The notes beneath the pieces are model-generated. The model was given only the letters and a program-made list of their open reading frames with translations, searched no databases and was not told the origin of the DNA. This document shows positions 53,480 to 63,149 of a stretch of 64,000 bases of DNA, one piece after another. The DNA comes from Chryseobacterium vaccae (GTDB lineage: Bacteria; Bacteroidota; Bacteroidia; Flavobacteriales; Weeksellaceae): positions 62,001-126,000 of the forward strand of contig NZ_VSWH01000001.1 in NCBI RefSeq assembly GCF_009602705.1, in the 5' to 3' direction. A program made the position numbers and the translations under genes. The stretch's first letter is position 1, and every line of letters begins with the position of its first letter.

Positions 53480-53921
53480 GACTTCAGATATTAGACATCA
53501 GATAACAGACTCTATCATGCATAATTTTGAAAAATTAGTTTTTTGGCAAAAATTAATTGAACTTGCAAAACAGGTTTATATCATTTGTTCAGAATTACCT
53601 AAAGATGAAAAGTTTGGTTTGATTTCTCAAATAAAAAGGTCAGTAATTTCAATTCCATCAAATATTGCGGAAGGAGCAGGAAGAAATAACGATCGGGAAT
53701 TTTATCATTTTCTTGGTATTGCAAATGCTTCCTCTTTTGAATTGCAGACACAGTTAATCTTAACTAGAGAATTAAATTTACTTGATGTAGAAAAAATCAA
53801 CAGTCTAATATCAAATCTGAATGAAATTCAAAGAATGATTTATACATTCAAATCTAATCTAAAAAAGTAAACACAACGCTGGAAAGTCTGAAATTTGACA
53901 TCTGGCATCTCATATCTAAAT
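53480..53921. repeat. Imperfect inverted repeats flanking the four-helix-bundle gene
   Basis: The left flank (53480-53511) contains CAGATATTAGACATCAGATA and CAGACT. The reverse complement of the right flank (53885-53921) reads AGATATGAGATGCCAGATGT and CAGACTT. The two share the ATAT-AGA-CAGAT-CAGACT core. Together they bracket the small gene as a unit. Confidence 0.55.
53517..53870 (+). CDS. Four-helix-bundle protein (23S rRNA intervening-sequence-type)
   Basis: The 117-residue protein has the S23/IVP-like four-helix signature: FEKLVFWQKLIELAKQVY, PKDEKFGLISQIKRSVISIP, SNIAEGAGRNNDREFYHFL and a C-terminal helix pair. Such proteins were first found encoded within rRNA intervening sequences, but many Bacteroidota carry them elsewhere. 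Here it splits carA from carB. Its composition is more A/T-rich than its neighbours (many AAA, ATT codons), which fits recent insertion. The function is unknown. Confidence 0.85.
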   Translation: MHNFEKLVFWQKLIELAKQVYIICSELPKDEKFGLISQIKRSVISIPSNIAEGAGRNNDREFYHFLGIANASSFELQTQLILTRELNLLDVEKINSLISNLNEIQRMIYTFKSNLKK

Positions 53922-53927
53922 TAGAAA

Positions 53928-56900
53928 ATGGCAAAACGTACAGATATAAAAACAATTTTAGTAATCGGTTCAGGACCTATCATTATTGGTCAGGCAGCAG
54001 AATTTGATTACGCAGGAACGCAGGCTTGTTTGTCTTTGAAAGAAGAAGGTTACAAAGTGATCCTGATCAATTCAAACCCTGCAACAATCATGACAGATGT
54101 GGAAATCGCTGATAAAGTATATATCGAGCCGATTTCATTACAGTTTGTAAGCCACATTATCAGAAAAGAGCGTCCTGATGCACTTTTACCGACACTTGGA
54201 GGACAGACGGGTCTTAATATGGCGGTAGAGCTGGAAAAGTCCGGAATCCTTGAAGAATGTAAAGTAGAAGTACTGGGAACAAAGCTTTCAGCAATCAACA
54301 GAGCAGAAGATAGAGACCTTTTCCGTGAGCTGATGAGAGAACTGAATGAGCCCGTTCCGGAATCTGACATCGTTAACACGGTAGAAGGTGCTTTAGGATT
54401 CGCTGACAATATCGGTTATCCTGTAATCGTTCGTCCGGCCTTCACAATGGGAGGAACCGGAGGAGGAATTGCTTCCAACGAAGTAGAATTGAAAGAGATT
54501 GCTGAATTAGGACTGAAGTACAGTCCTGTTACCCAGTGTCTTATTGAAAAATCAATTGCAGGTTTCAAAGAAATAGAATACGAAGTAATGCGTGATGCGA
54601 ACGACAATGCAATTGTAGTTTGTAACATGGAAAATATTGATCCGGTCGGAGTTCACACGGGAGATTCAATCGTAGTAGCACCTTCCCAGACCCTTTCAGA
54701 CAGAGAGTATCAGTTATTGAGAAATGCTTCCTTAAAGATCATCAGAGCATTGGGAATTGAAGGAGGATGTAACGTGCAGCTGGCTTTAGATCCGCATTCA
54801 TTCGACTATTATATCATTGAGGTTAACCCTAGAGTTTCCCGTTCATCAGCATTAGCAAGTAAGGCAACAGGGTATCCGATTGCAAAGATTGCGGCGAAAA
54901 TCGCGGTAGGATTAACGCTGGATGAGATCATGAACCCGGTAACAGGAAAAACATACGCTTGTTTCGAGCCTGCTCTTGACTATGTGGTAACAAAATTCCC
55001 AAGATTCCCATTCGATAAATTCGAAACGGCGGACAGAAGACTTTCTACTCAGATGAAAGCAACAGGAGAAGTAATGGCTATCGGAAGAAACTTCGAAGAA
55101 TCTTTACAGAAAGCGATCCGTTCCTTAGAAACAGGAATCAAGCATTTAGGATTAAAAACGAAGCAGGCAGAGGCTCTTACAGCTGAAGAAATTGAAAGAA
55201 GAATCAGAGTATGCGACGATGAGAGATTATTCATCATCGGAGATGCTTTAAGAAGAGGATATGACTGGGAACAGATTGTAGAATGGAGTAAAATCGATAA
55301 GTTCTTCATCTGGAAACTGAAAAAACTGGTTGACTTCGAAAAAGTGATCGCAGACAATAAATTTGATAAAGAAACTTTAATTCAGGCTAAAAAACTAGGA
55401 TTTGCCGATATCAATATTGCAGTTCTTTGGGAAGTAAAAGAGCGTGAGGTTTTCAACTTCAGAAAAGAAAACGGAGTGATGCCGGTTTACAAAATGGTAG
55501 ACACCTGTGCCGCTGAATTTGAAAGTGAAACCCCTTATTTCTACGGAACTTACGAAGAAGAAAACGAAAGCGTTGTTTCAGATAAAGAGAAGATCATTGT
55601 ACTGGGTTCAGGACCTATCAGAATCGGGCAGGGAGTTGAATTCGACTATGCAACCGTTCACTCGGTTTGGGCCATCAAAGAAATGGGTTATGAAGCAATC
55701 ATCATCAATAACAATCCTGAAACGGTTTCCACAGACTTCTCAATCTCTGATAAACTATACTTCGAGCCGCTTACAGAAGAAGATGTAATGAATATCATCG
55801 ATCTTGAAAAGCCTAAAGGAGTAGTAGTACAGTTCGGAGGACAGACTGCGATTAACCTTGCCGATAAACTGGCCTCTCATGGAGTACAGATCCTGGGAAC
55901 TTCTCTGGAAGACCTTGACAGAGCTGAAAACAGAGATAAATTTGAAAAGGCACTTCAGGAAATGGGAATTCCTCAGCCTTTAGGAAAAACATCAACTTCA
56001 AAAGAAGAAGCGATTAAAATTGCGAATGAAATCGGTTATCCGGTATTAGTACGTCCAAGCTACGTTCTTGGAGGTAGAGCAATGGAGATCGTATACGCAG
56101 AAGCAGAGCTGGCACACTATATGGAGCATGCAGTAGATGCAAGCCCTGAACATCCTGTCCTTGTAGACAAATACATGGTAGGTAAAGAGATTGAAGTAGA
56201 TGCAATCTGTGACGGGGAAACTGTTGTGATTCCCGGAATTATGGAGCACATCGAAAGAGCAGGAGTTCACTCCGGAGACTCTATCGCTGTATATCCGCCG
56301 CAGAATATTTCACAAAGCGAAGTTGAAACACTGGTAGATTATACAAAAAGACTGGCAAAAGGACTGAACGTAATCGGATTAATGAATATCCAGTATGTTC
56401 TTTTCGAAGGAAACGTTTATGTGATCGAAGTAAACCCAAGATCTTCAAGAACCGTTCCTTTCCTTTCCAAAATTACAGAAGTTCCGATGGCTAATCTGGC
56501 AACAAAAGCCATTCTTGGACAGAAATTAACAGATCTGGGCTACAAAGACGGCCTGGTTCCAAATAAAGAAGGAGTATTTGTAAAAGTTCCGGTATTCTCT
56601 TTCTCAAAACTGACGAAGGTTGACATCTCTTTAGGCCCTGAAATGAAGTCTACAGGAGAAGTAATGGGGAAAGATACGACCTTGGAAAAAGCCCTGTACA
56701 AAGGACTTATCGCAGCAGGAAGAAAAGTTCCGATGCATGGTTCAATCCTTTTCACAGTAGCAGATAAACATAAGCAGGAAGCAGCTGACCTTGCGGCAAG
56801 ATTCCATGAAGTAGGTTTCAGAATCTGGGCTACAGAAGGAACCGCGAAATTCTTTGAAGAAAAAGGAATTCCTTGTAAAATAGGATACAAAATCGGAGAA

Positions 56901-57110
56901 GAAGATGTGAACCTGATCGACCTGATCCAGAAAGGAAAAGTTCAGTATGTAGTGAACACAACCACCAAAGGAAAACAGGCAGAAAGAGACGGATTCCAGA
57001 TCAGAAGAATGAGCGTGGAAAACGGAGTACCTTGTCTGACTTCAATGGATACAGTAGAAGCCATCTTAAAAGTAATTGAAAGCATGAGTTTCAAAATGGA
57101 AACCATGTAA
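53928..57110 (+). CDS. carB: Carbamoyl-phosphate synthase large subunit
   Basis: The 1060-residue enzyme makes carbamoyl phosphate from bicarbonate, ATP and ammonia from CarA. Two homologous ATP-grasp halves begin at [19 protein letters not shown] and [19 protein letters not shown] (about residue 555). The C-terminal MGS-like regulatory domain (from about 930, [19 protein letters not shown]) is the usual site of UMP and ornithine control. Confidence 0.97.
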   Translation: MAKRTDIKTILVIGSGPIIIGQAAEFDYAGTQACLSLKEEGYKVILINSNPATIMTDVEIADKVYIEPISLQFVSHIIRKERPDALLPTLGGQTGLNMAVELEKSGILEECKVEVLGTKLSAINRAEDRDLFRELMRELNEPVPESDIVNTVEGALGFADNIGYPVIVRPAFTMGGTGGGIASNEVELKEIAELGLKYSPVTQCLIEKSIAGFKEIEYEVMRDANDNAIVVCNMENIDPVGVHTGDSIVVAPSQTLSDREYQLLRNASLKIIRALGIEGGCNVQLALDPHSFDYYIIEVNPRVSRSSALASKATGYPIAKIAAKIAVGLTLDEIMNPVTGKTYACFEPALDYVVTKFPRFPFDKFETADRRLSTQMKATGEVMAIGRNFEESLQKAIRSLETGIKHLGLKTKQAEALTAEEIERRIRVCDDERLFIIGDALRRGYDWEQIVEWSKIDKFFIWKLKKLVDFEKVIADNKFDKETLIQAKKLGFADINIAVLWEVKEREVFNFRKENGVMPVYKMVDTCAAEFESETPYFYGTYEEENESVVSDKEKIIVLGSGPIRIGQGVEFDYATVHSVWAIKEMGYEAIIINNNPETVSTDFSISDKLYFEPLTEEDVMNIIDLEKPKGVVVQFGGQTAINLADKLASHGVQILGTSLEDLDRAENRDKFEKALQEMGIPQPLGKTSTSKEEAIKIANEIGYPVLVRPSYVLGGRAMEIVYAEAELAHYMEHAVDASPEHPVLVDKYMVGKEIEVDAICDGETVVIPGIMEHIERAGVHSGDSIAVYPPQNISQSEVETLVDYTKRLAKGLNVIGLMNIQYVLFEGNVYVIEVNPRSSRTVPFLSKITEVPMANLATKAILGQKLTDLGYKDGLVPNKEGVFVKVPVFSFSKLTKVDISLGPEMKSTGEVMGKDTTLEKALYKGLIAAGRKVPMHGSILFTVADKHKQEAADLAARFHEVGFRIWATEGTAKFFEEKGIPCKIGYKIGEEDVNLIDLIQKGKVQYVVNTTTKGKQAERDGFQIRRMSVENGVPCLTSMDTVEAILKVIESMSFKMETM

Positions 57111-57132
57111 TCAGAACTTAAAATAATATTGT

Positions 57133-57168
57133 AAACCTCATAGATTTTTATAATCTGTGAGGTTTTTT
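57133..57168 (+). terminator. Intrinsic terminator after carB
   Basis: AAACCTCATAGATT and AATCTGTGAGGTTT form a long stem with a short A/T loop and a T-run behind it. It closes the pyrB-carA-carB unit. Confidence 0.88.
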
Positions 57169-57241
57169 TATTAAATTCGGATGCAAATATTTTTGAATAA
57201 AAGAGTATCAGGTAATTTTACAAAACTTTAAATCAGAATCA

Positions 57242-57688
57242 ATGCATCTTCTAAAGAAATTTAAAATCATCTACGGAGTTATTTTCATCTTTATTTTGTT
57301 GGGGTGCTCAATACCAACAGATTTTTATATCCAGAATCTGACACAGACCAACAAAGTTGTAAAAATCAATTATGCAAGAAAGATAACCAATGCATTGAAT
57401 AATGATGGTTATGGACATTTCAGTTTCAATTATCAGGAAGACATTGTAAAACCCAGAGTTTTTAAAAGGAATAAAAACCTGCGATCCTTGGAAAAAATAA
57501 GTATTACTGATTCTTTGATCACCATTGAAATTCCCCCGCATTCAACGGTAAGGATCGAAAAAACACATAATTATTACTGGGTGAGAGGCATAAGGAGTGT
57601 TGAAATTGATGGGCAGAATTTTGACATTAAAGAGCTAAGAGAAAAGTCAGAAGAAATTAAAGATGATTATGTTTATAAAATTCAATAA
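57242..57688 (+). CDS. Small lipoprotein of unknown function
   Basis: The 148-residue product has a lipoprotein signal (IFIFILLGC, Cys22) and a beta-rich body without recognisable domain. Basic and aromatic residues alternate (for example HNYYWVRGIRSVEIDGQ). It is followed by 184 bases with no feature I can name, then another lipoprotein gene. Confidence 0.6.
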   Translation: MHLLKKFKIIYGVIFIFILLGCSIPTDFYIQNLTQTNKVVKINYARKITNALNNDGYGHFSFNYQEDIVKPRVFKRNKNLRSLEKISITDSLITIEIPPHSTVRIEKTHNYYWVRGIRSVEIDGQNFDIKELREKSEEIKDDYVYKIQ

Positions 57689-57872
57689 AAGGCTTTCAGT
57701 AGATTTTCTTAAAACATTACTTTCCAAAAATAAATTACACTCAATTTCAATGCTGCCCGGTACAAACGGCAAACGGCTTGGAAATATAAACGGGACAAAC
57801 TATAAAGAAACGCTTTCCCCGATTAAAACTAATTAAAAATTAATAAAAATATTCCATGAAAAAAATTGTATT

Positions 57873-58562
57873 ATGCTCGTATGCTTATTTTCCTGTAAGA
57901 AAGATCCGGAAATTTCTCAAAGTATGAGCGAAGAAGCAGAAACCTCTTCTCCTATAGAAAATCTGAATATTCAGACCAATTCTTTTATTGAAATTGACAG
58001 TACAGGTATTTTAATGTTTCCATTACAGATGGGGGAAAACCCAAGAGAAAACGGAAAGTACTCTTATAAGGAAATGCCGGATAATGGATATTGGAACATC
58101 ATCTTTCTTAATTCAAACACAAATGAATATCATCTGCTTACAGAAAAGAAAACTCTGATACTGGATTATGACTACAAATATGGTACGGAAGAAGGAATTA
58201 ACGTTTCCAAAAAGACCAATCATATTTTTTATGCCATAAGAAACCTTGATTTTAATAAGGATAAATTGTTAAATGAAAAAGACCCCGCTTATTTATTTGT
58301 TTCAGACCGGTTCGGGAAAAATTTCAGACCCATTTCACCGGTGAATTGTAATGTGAACAGCTGGAAATATATTCAGTCTTCCAATAAAGTGATCATGACT
58401 GTAACAAAAGACAGCAATAATAAACTGTTTGATGATAAAGATGAAGTTATGACTTTCGAAATTGTATTAGATCAATCCGAAACGCCTAAAGAAGTCTTTC
58501 AGCAGGATATTAAAAATAAACTCAAAAAGCTGTATGACAGAGACTGGAAAAGGATAAAATAA
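57873..58562 (+). CDS. Lipoprotein of unknown function with a possible frameshift at its start
   Basis: The frame open to the stop at 58562 starts at ATG 57873 with MLVCLFSCKKD, giving 229 residues. This leaves a lipobox (LFSC) but almost no signal peptide before it. An ATG at 57856 followed by seven As (ATGAAAAAAATT) begins a typical signal start MKKIVL in another frame, one base off. One extra base would join them (MKK...MLVCLFSCKKD), so either a sequencing or replication slip in the A-run, or phase variation, is likely. The mature part has an acidic Asp-rich motif (NLDFNKDKLLNEKDPAYLF) and no known domain. Confidence 0.6.
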   Translation: MLVCLFSCKKDPEISQSMSEEAETSSPIENLNIQTNSFIEIDSTGILMFPLQMGENPRENGKYSYKEMPDNGYWNIIFLNSNTNEYHLLTEKKTLILDYDYKYGTEEGINVSKKTNHIFYAIRNLDFNKDKLLNEKDPAYLFVSDRFGKNFRPISPVNCNVNSWKYIQSSNKVIMTVTKDSNNKLFDDKDEVMTFEIVLDQSETPKEVFQQDIKNKLKKLYDRDWKRIK

Positions 58563-58591
58563 TAGGTTTGTTTTATATTTCTTCAAGCTCA

Positions 58592-58758
58592 CAGCAAAGG
58601 TTTATGAGTAATTCTGCTTTACTTTAAGTAGGCAAAGTTATGCGACTTCGTCGCTGATGAAGCGGGATGTTTATCCATACGCTTCGACGAATCAACAAAG
58701 TTGATTCTAACCTTTGCTCCCTTAAAATCAGCAGCTTCAAAAATGAAGACCTTTGCGT
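58592..58758. repeat. Nested-palindrome intergenic element (R6)
   Basis: Small perfect hairpins GCGAC-TTC-GTCGC (58642-58654) and GAATCAAC-AAA-GTTGATTC (58689-58707) lie between GGCAAAG and CCTTTGC arms, with a further outer pair. The same design is seen in R4 and R5. It occupies the 313-bp gap 58563-58875. Confidence 0.5.
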
Positions 58759-58875
58759 GAGAAAAACGCATCATAAGAACATCTTCTTTTTAATCAAAAA
58801 ATACTCAAAGAATATGATTAAGATAAAAATTTGAATGATATACAAAAAATCAATTTCAGAAATTTAAACAGGCTG

Positions 58876-60039
58876 TTAATCTCCCAACTGTATTTCTATT
58901 TGCTGCTGCTTTACATAACTGCTGGGTGACATTTGGGTAATTTTCCTAAAATTCCGGTTAAAGCTGGTTTTGGAATTAAATCCGCATTCAAATGCCAGTG
59001 CCAGTAAAGTATACTGTCTGCTTTCCGGTTGTAGCAGCAACTCTTTAAAAGCTTCTACCCGGAGCGTATTGATATATTCATAAAAGTTTTTCCCCTCCTT
59101 TGAATTAATAACCTGTGAAAGAGTACCGGGAAGAATATTCAGCATTTTAGCCAGATCTCCTAGAGTGAGTTCAGGATCTTTATAACATTCCTGTTCTTTC
59201 ATTAATGCAGCCAGTTCTGCTTGAATTTCACCTGCTTTGGTCTCTTCCAGTTTTGTCTTTTCGTATTTTATCCGGTCGGCCGTTTTTGTGATAGTCTCAG
59301 GTTCTTCCGGCTGACTGTCCGGTTCAAGTACAATTGGAAGAAGAACTTCATGCATTGATGCCGGATTAGAAAAAATGCCCGCCTGGCGGATGCCAAAATA
59401 ACCGATAAAGAAAATAAACAATGCAACAGCAATATACACAGCCTGGGCCGATTGGATAAATATCACAACAATCCATATAATTCCCATCCCTGAAATAAGG
59501 TACCGCATCCAGTTAAGCGTGATTTTATCAGTATTGGAGAACTGTCCCACAATATTGTGCCGGTGTCTGTAGAGGAGGCGGAGTGATAAGGTCACATATA
59601 CAACCCCTGAAATCATAATGCATCCCACAATTCCCTTAAACAAGGGAGTAAAAGCAGATAGTGCAGAGGTATCCAATCGTGCTGCCGGAATGACAAATGC
59701 CAATAAAAGAGATGCCAATAGTGTCGGAATAAAATGAAGTAAATACCGGAAACCATAATAGCGCTGCTGGCCGCTTAGAAACAAAATATAGAGATATAAA
59801 AAAGGACCATGCAGAAAGGGGAGTGGTAATTCCCATCCGACCAGTGCCGGAATTTTATAGATAAACCCTGAAGCATAGCCTGCAATGAGTATCAGATGAA
59901 TCAAAGCAAACAAAAACCAGGTACTCAAAATCTTATCTGCCGTAGTTTTCTTCTGCTTACTGATCAGCATGATAAAAAGAAACAGTGATATTGAAATCCC
60001 GCCTATGTAAATAAGTTGCCAGCCTTCCGCCATGGTCAT
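58876..60039 (-). CDS. Membrane-anchored AraC-family regulator
   Basis: The 387-residue protein has about seven membrane helices in its first 225 residues, a charged linker (about 235-285, EPEETITKTADRIKYEK), and a C-terminal AraC-type double HTH (LTLGDLAKMLNILPGTLSQVI and ALAFECGFNSKTSFNRNFRKI). Such 7TM-AraC proteins are common in Bacteroidota and sense signals at the membrane. Either ATG 60039 or 60033 may be the start. It is last in a minus-strand group with an outer-membrane protein and an esterase. Confidence 0.88.
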   Translation of the reverse strand: MTMAEGWQLIYIGGISISLFLFIMLISKQKKTTADKILSTWFLFALIHLILIAGYASGFIYKIPALVGWELPLPFLHGPFLYLYILFLSGQQRYYGFRYLLHFIPTLLASLLLAFVIPAARLDTSALSAFTPLFKGIVGCIMISGVVYVTLSLRLLYRHRHNIVGQFSNTDKITLNWMRYLISGMGIIWIVVIFIQSAQAVYIAVALFIFFIGYFGIRQAGIFSNPASMHEVLLPIVLEPDSQPEEPETITKTADRIKYEKTKLEETKAGEIQAELAALMKEQECYKDPELTLGDLAKMLNILPGTLSQVINSKEGKNFYEYINTLRVEAFKELLLQPESRQYTLLALAFECGFNSKTSFNRNFRKITQMSPSSYVKQQQIEIQLGD

Positions 60040-60135
60040 AATAAATCAAAAAAGTAAAAATAACAAATATCAGATTCGGATTTCCCTTTTTTGAGCAATG
60101 ATTTTATTTATTTTTCATTAAGAGCTATATTTCAT

Positions 60136-60720
60136 CTATTCTTTTTTTATTTTATAGAGCTTGATTCCTATACCCATTTCCAGATAGGCAAGATTGGTTA
60201 ATGTACCCAGCGGATAATAGCGGATGGGGCTTAACGGAAGATAGAGTCTTGTATCAAATGTACATCTCTTTTTTCCCAGAGAAAATTCATACATAAGACC
60301 GTAATCCGGAACTGTATTTCGGGTGCTTACCGTTACCTTTTCCAGCTCCGGATTGTCCATAGTTTCTTTAAAGGCTACATACTTTATACCTCCTAAGGCC
60401 AGTAACGTATGTCGGCTTTTCCCTTTTTTCCCATACAGAGAGTAGCCTAAGCCCATTTTTTGTGAAAATGAATAATTATAATGGGTTTTAATATACTGTT
60501 GGGGGGAATTCCTGAACAATAAAAAACTGAACATAGAATGGGAAACCACAGAAAACCTGTGATTCAGCGGATAAAGAATCATTGTTGATACAGTAGGCTT
60601 TATTGAGCTGCCTGTGCCGCCAATGGCCGGTTTAATTTCTAGGGATGCCACGTGTTTTGTACTATCTTGTGCCTGTATATAAAAGGCAGTCATAAAAAGG
60701 AAGATGAATGTCAAACGCAT
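60136..60720 (-). CDS. Outer-membrane beta-barrel-like protein of unknown function
   Basis: The 194-residue product has a signal peptide (MRLTFIFLFMTAFYIQAQ) and alternating strand patterns with Tyr/Phe. Its start lies 8 bases after the esterase stop, so the two genes are co-transcribed. No family is recognised. Confidence 0.65.
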   Translation of the reverse strand: MRLTFIFLFMTAFYIQAQDSTKHVASLEIKPAIGGTGSSIKPTVSTMILYPLNHRFSVVSHSMFSFLLFRNSPQQYIKTHYNYSFSQKMGLGYSLYGKKGKSRHTLLALGGIKYVAFKETMDNPELEKVTVSTRNTVPDYGLMYEFSLGKKRCTFDTRLYLPLSPIRYYPLGTLTNLAYLEMGIGIKLYKIKKE

Positions 60721-60728
60721 AAAACAGA

Positions 60729-61523
60729 TTAAAGTTGTTGGAAATAAAAAGCAATGGCTTTCCGGATATTGGGCTTTTTGGAACTCATATGGTTCAGCCC
60801 TTTAGCCAGATTATATTGTTGTGAAAAACCGGTGTAGTGCTGATGAAGAATCTGACGGAATGCTTCTACAGGTGGACGCATTACCTCTTCTTCAAGTTCA
60901 CCAACAGCTAAAAAGAACCTACCATTTCGGGTCTGATTTGCAGTCCGGTTTTTTTTTTCTTCTTTAAGTACAATTTGATCTCCTATCCAAAGTGAAGGAC
61001 TCAGACAAAGGTAGGTGCCGAAAATATCAGGATAATTAGTGAAGCAGTAAGCTCCAAACAGTCCTCCGGCAGAATGACCCAATATAGTACGGTCTTCCCG
61101 TGAGACTGCTGCATGAAAATCCTGTTCCACCTTTGGAATGAGCTCCTCATCAATAACCCGGGCAAATTCACTGGCCAGACCCTTTCCATCCTTGAAGGGA
61201 ACCGGAAGATAATCATCCAGCCGGTCGTTACCCCAGCCAATACCTACTACCAGAATATCATTGCGTTGAGAATTTTCAGACTGTTTCTGAACCTCCCGTG
61301 CCACAATATCAAAATCCCATTTCGAATCCAGGACATAAATGGTTTTATATTTTGACGAGGCAGAGTAATTTTTAGGCAGGGCAACCTTAATAGGATAGCT
61401 GCTTCCGTTAATGGAAGAATTAAGCGTAAATTCCCTCACGTATTCCTGATCGAATGTATCCTCCCGGCAGGCCGTTAAAAAAAATAACAAGGTGCCGAGA
61501 CATGCTGTAATATATCTGTTCAT
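60729..61523 (-). CDS. Lipoprotein esterase of the alpha/beta-hydrolase fold (IroE/Fes-like)
   Basis: The 264-residue lipoprotein (lipobox FLTAC, Cys19) has the esterase D-like fold with nucleophile Ser151 in LGHSAGGLFG, an acidic residue region (VGELEEEV) and the catalytic His in GLNHM. Relatives hydrolyse siderophore esters, S-formylglutathione or acyl chains. The two downstream genes encode an outer-membrane protein and an AraC-type regulator, but the substrate is unknown. No TonB receptor lies next to it, so a siderophore role is not supported. Confidence 0.78.
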   Translation of the reverse strand: MNRYITACLGTLLFFLTACREDTFDQEYVREFTLNSSINGSSYPIKVALPKNYSASSKYKTIYVLDSKWDFDIVAREVQKQSENSQRNDILVVGIGWGNDRLDDYLPVPFKDGKGLASEFARVIDEELIPKVEQDFHAAVSREDRTILGHSAGGLFGAYCFTNYPDIFGTYLCLSPSLWIGDQIVLKEEKKNRTANQTRNGRFFLAVGELEEEVMRPPVEAFRQILHQHYTGFSQQYNLAKGLNHMSSKKPNIRKAIAFYFQQL

Positions 61524-61849
61524 CTGGTTGGTTTTACGATTAGGTATGAAGTGTATAGCAGATGGTCGAAGTAAGCTTCGTATTTAAAAGTTGGTTCATG
61601 GGTCTTCATTTTGTTGGGGTTTAGTTGTTTTTTAATTTGTACTTCTTTCTTTGAGGTTGATAATGCAAAAATAGCCGGGTTATTTCATGCAGATGCTCCA
61701 CCTTATAAGATGAAACTTATTTATAATATACTCAAAAACAGTGTGTTATTTCGTGTTTTATGGAAGGGTGTTGAAACTTGATATTCCTGCTAATATTAAA
61801 TAATAAAATACAAACCGTCCGGAAATTATTTCTAAACAGGAGCATTAAA

Positions 61850-61945
61850 ATGGAAAGGATTTTCTTGTTAATAGTGTTTTGCTTTTTGGTGAAAAAACAA
61901 TTTAAATTTTACGGAATTATTTATAAATTAGAGCGTTATAAATAA
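61850..61945 (+). CDS. Candidate 31-codon small protein
   Basis: An open frame begins MERIFLLIVFCFLVKK and ends YKLERYK. AGGAG lies 7 bases before the ATG, which is unusual in this genome. One hydrophobic stretch followed by basic residues is what small membrane proteins look like. There is no conservation evidence, so this is a weak candidate within the 478-bp gap 61524-62001; nothing else is seen in that gap. Confidence 0.2.
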   Translation: MERIFLLIVFCFLVKKQFKFYGIIYKLERYK

Positions 61946-62001
61946 AAGCAGACCATACGATTCAGAAACAGGCAGGAAATTCAACAAACTAAAAACTTAC
62001 C

Positions 62002-62499
62002 ATGGCAGAATATCAGGCAAAATCCATTAATTCTCTCACTTTTGAAGTCACTGATGAAGGACACACAATAGGAAAACTTATTTATAAAGGCTGGTTCAGT
62101 TTTAACGCTGAGATACAGACGTCGGAGGTTTCCTACCAAATTGAACCAAAAGGTTTTTGGGGAACAACCATAGAGCTGAAAGACAATGAAAAAGTACTGT
62201 TGAAATTCAGATTAAACTGGAACGGGGAAATTGTGGTGCAGACCTATTTTAATGGAGTAAAAGAAAGTTATGCTTTTAAGTATAGAGGGGTTTTTAAAGA
62301 ATCGTTTGTCCTTACAGATCAGGAAGGAACAGAGCTTATGGTCATGAAGCCACACCTGAAATGGACCTCTATGAATTACGAATACAGGATCACAACCTCT
62401 GATGCATTTGAAGCATCTTCCTATAAAGACATTTTATTGCTCAATTCCTTACACTGTGCCAATTATTATATGGCGATGATAACTTCTGCAATGATATAA
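62002..62499 (+). CDS. Beta-rich protein of unknown function (Tubby/LURP-like appearance)
   Basis: The 165-residue protein has no signal peptide. It has a regular beta-strand pattern with repeated motifs (GKLIYKGWFSFNAEI, YQIEPKGFWGTTIEL, YAFKYRGVFKESFVL). This resembles LURP-one/Tubby-like folds, but I cannot confirm it. The C-terminus is hydrophobic. It is followed after 13 bases by a Crp/Fnr regulator and is probably co-transcribed. Confidence 0.55.
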   Translation: MAEYQAKSINSLTFEVTDEGHTIGKLIYKGWFSFNAEIQTSEVSYQIEPKGFWGTTIELKDNEKVLLKFRLNWNGEIVVQTYFNGVKESYAFKYRGVFKESFVLTDQEGTELMVMKPHLKWTSMNYEYRITTSDAFEASSYKDILLLNSLHCANYYMAMITSAMI

Positions 62500-62512
62500 A
62501 CAAGAAAATCCG

Positions 62513-63088
62513 ATGTTCTCCGAATTCAACCCTATCCTGAAACATTTCAGCCAATATATTCCTATCAGAGAGCCCTTCAAAAAAGAACTCCTTGAAAGAC
62601 TGTCTTTTCAGGTCTTTGAAAAAGGAGAATTGCTGCAGGATGCCGATAAGATCTGTACCAAAAGCTATTTTATTGTTAACGGGCTGGCAAGGACCTATTA
62701 TCTGAAAGACGGAATTGAAATCAGCGAATACTTTTCCTGTGAAAATGAATGGATCAATTCACCGAAAAGTTTCATAGAAAGAACAAAAGATATTTATTAC
62801 ATCGACTGCCTTGAAAAAACAGAAACCTTCTGCCTGAATGTGCAGGATCTTGTCTATTTATTTGATCATTTTCCGGAAATGGAGCGATATGCTAGGCTTT
62901 CCATGGGAAGTGTATTCGGTCATTTGATGGAACGTATTACCTCACAGAGATTTACGACCGCCAAAGAAAAATATGAACATTTTCTCAGAATTTACAAAGG
63001 AATTTATCACCGTATCCCACTGGGAATGACCGCTTCCTATCTGGGAATTACCCAGTCTACACTCAGCAGGCTCAGGGCAGAAAAATAG
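62513..63088 (+). CDS. Crp/Fnr-family transcriptional regulator
   Basis: The 191-residue protein has an N-terminal cyclic-nucleotide-binding-like beta-roll (FEKGELLQDADKICTKSYFI) and a C-terminal winged helix ending in TASYLGITQSTLSRLRAE. The HTH resembles the Bacteroidota Crp-like group that often lacks cAMP-binding residues. It sits between the beta-rich protein and a secreted hydrolase. Confidence 0.88.
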   Translation: MFSEFNPILKHFSQYIPIREPFKKELLERLSFQVFEKGELLQDADKICTKSYFIVNGLARTYYLKDGIEISEYFSCENEWINSPKSFIERTKDIYYIDCLEKTETFCLNVQDLVYLFDHFPEMERYARLSMGSVFGHLMERITSQRFTTAKEKYEHFLRIYKGIYHRIPLGMTASYLGITQSTLSRLRAEK

Positions 63089-63129
63089 ATTTTTTGATCT
63101 AGAGCAAAAATAAATTGGAACCATTGAAA

Positions 63130-63137
63130 TAGTTTTG
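63130..63137 (+). promoter_or_regulatory. -7 promoter element for the secreted hydrolase
   Basis: TAGTTTTG matches TAnnTTTG, 12 bases before the chosen ATG 63150. Confidence 0.35.
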
Positions 63138-63149
63138 TCAAAAAAAGCA

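Noticed and set aside
61524..62001. RNA gene in the 478-bp gap
   Set aside because: No tRNA-like cloverleaf, conserved ncRNA core or strong terminator hairpin could be recognised.
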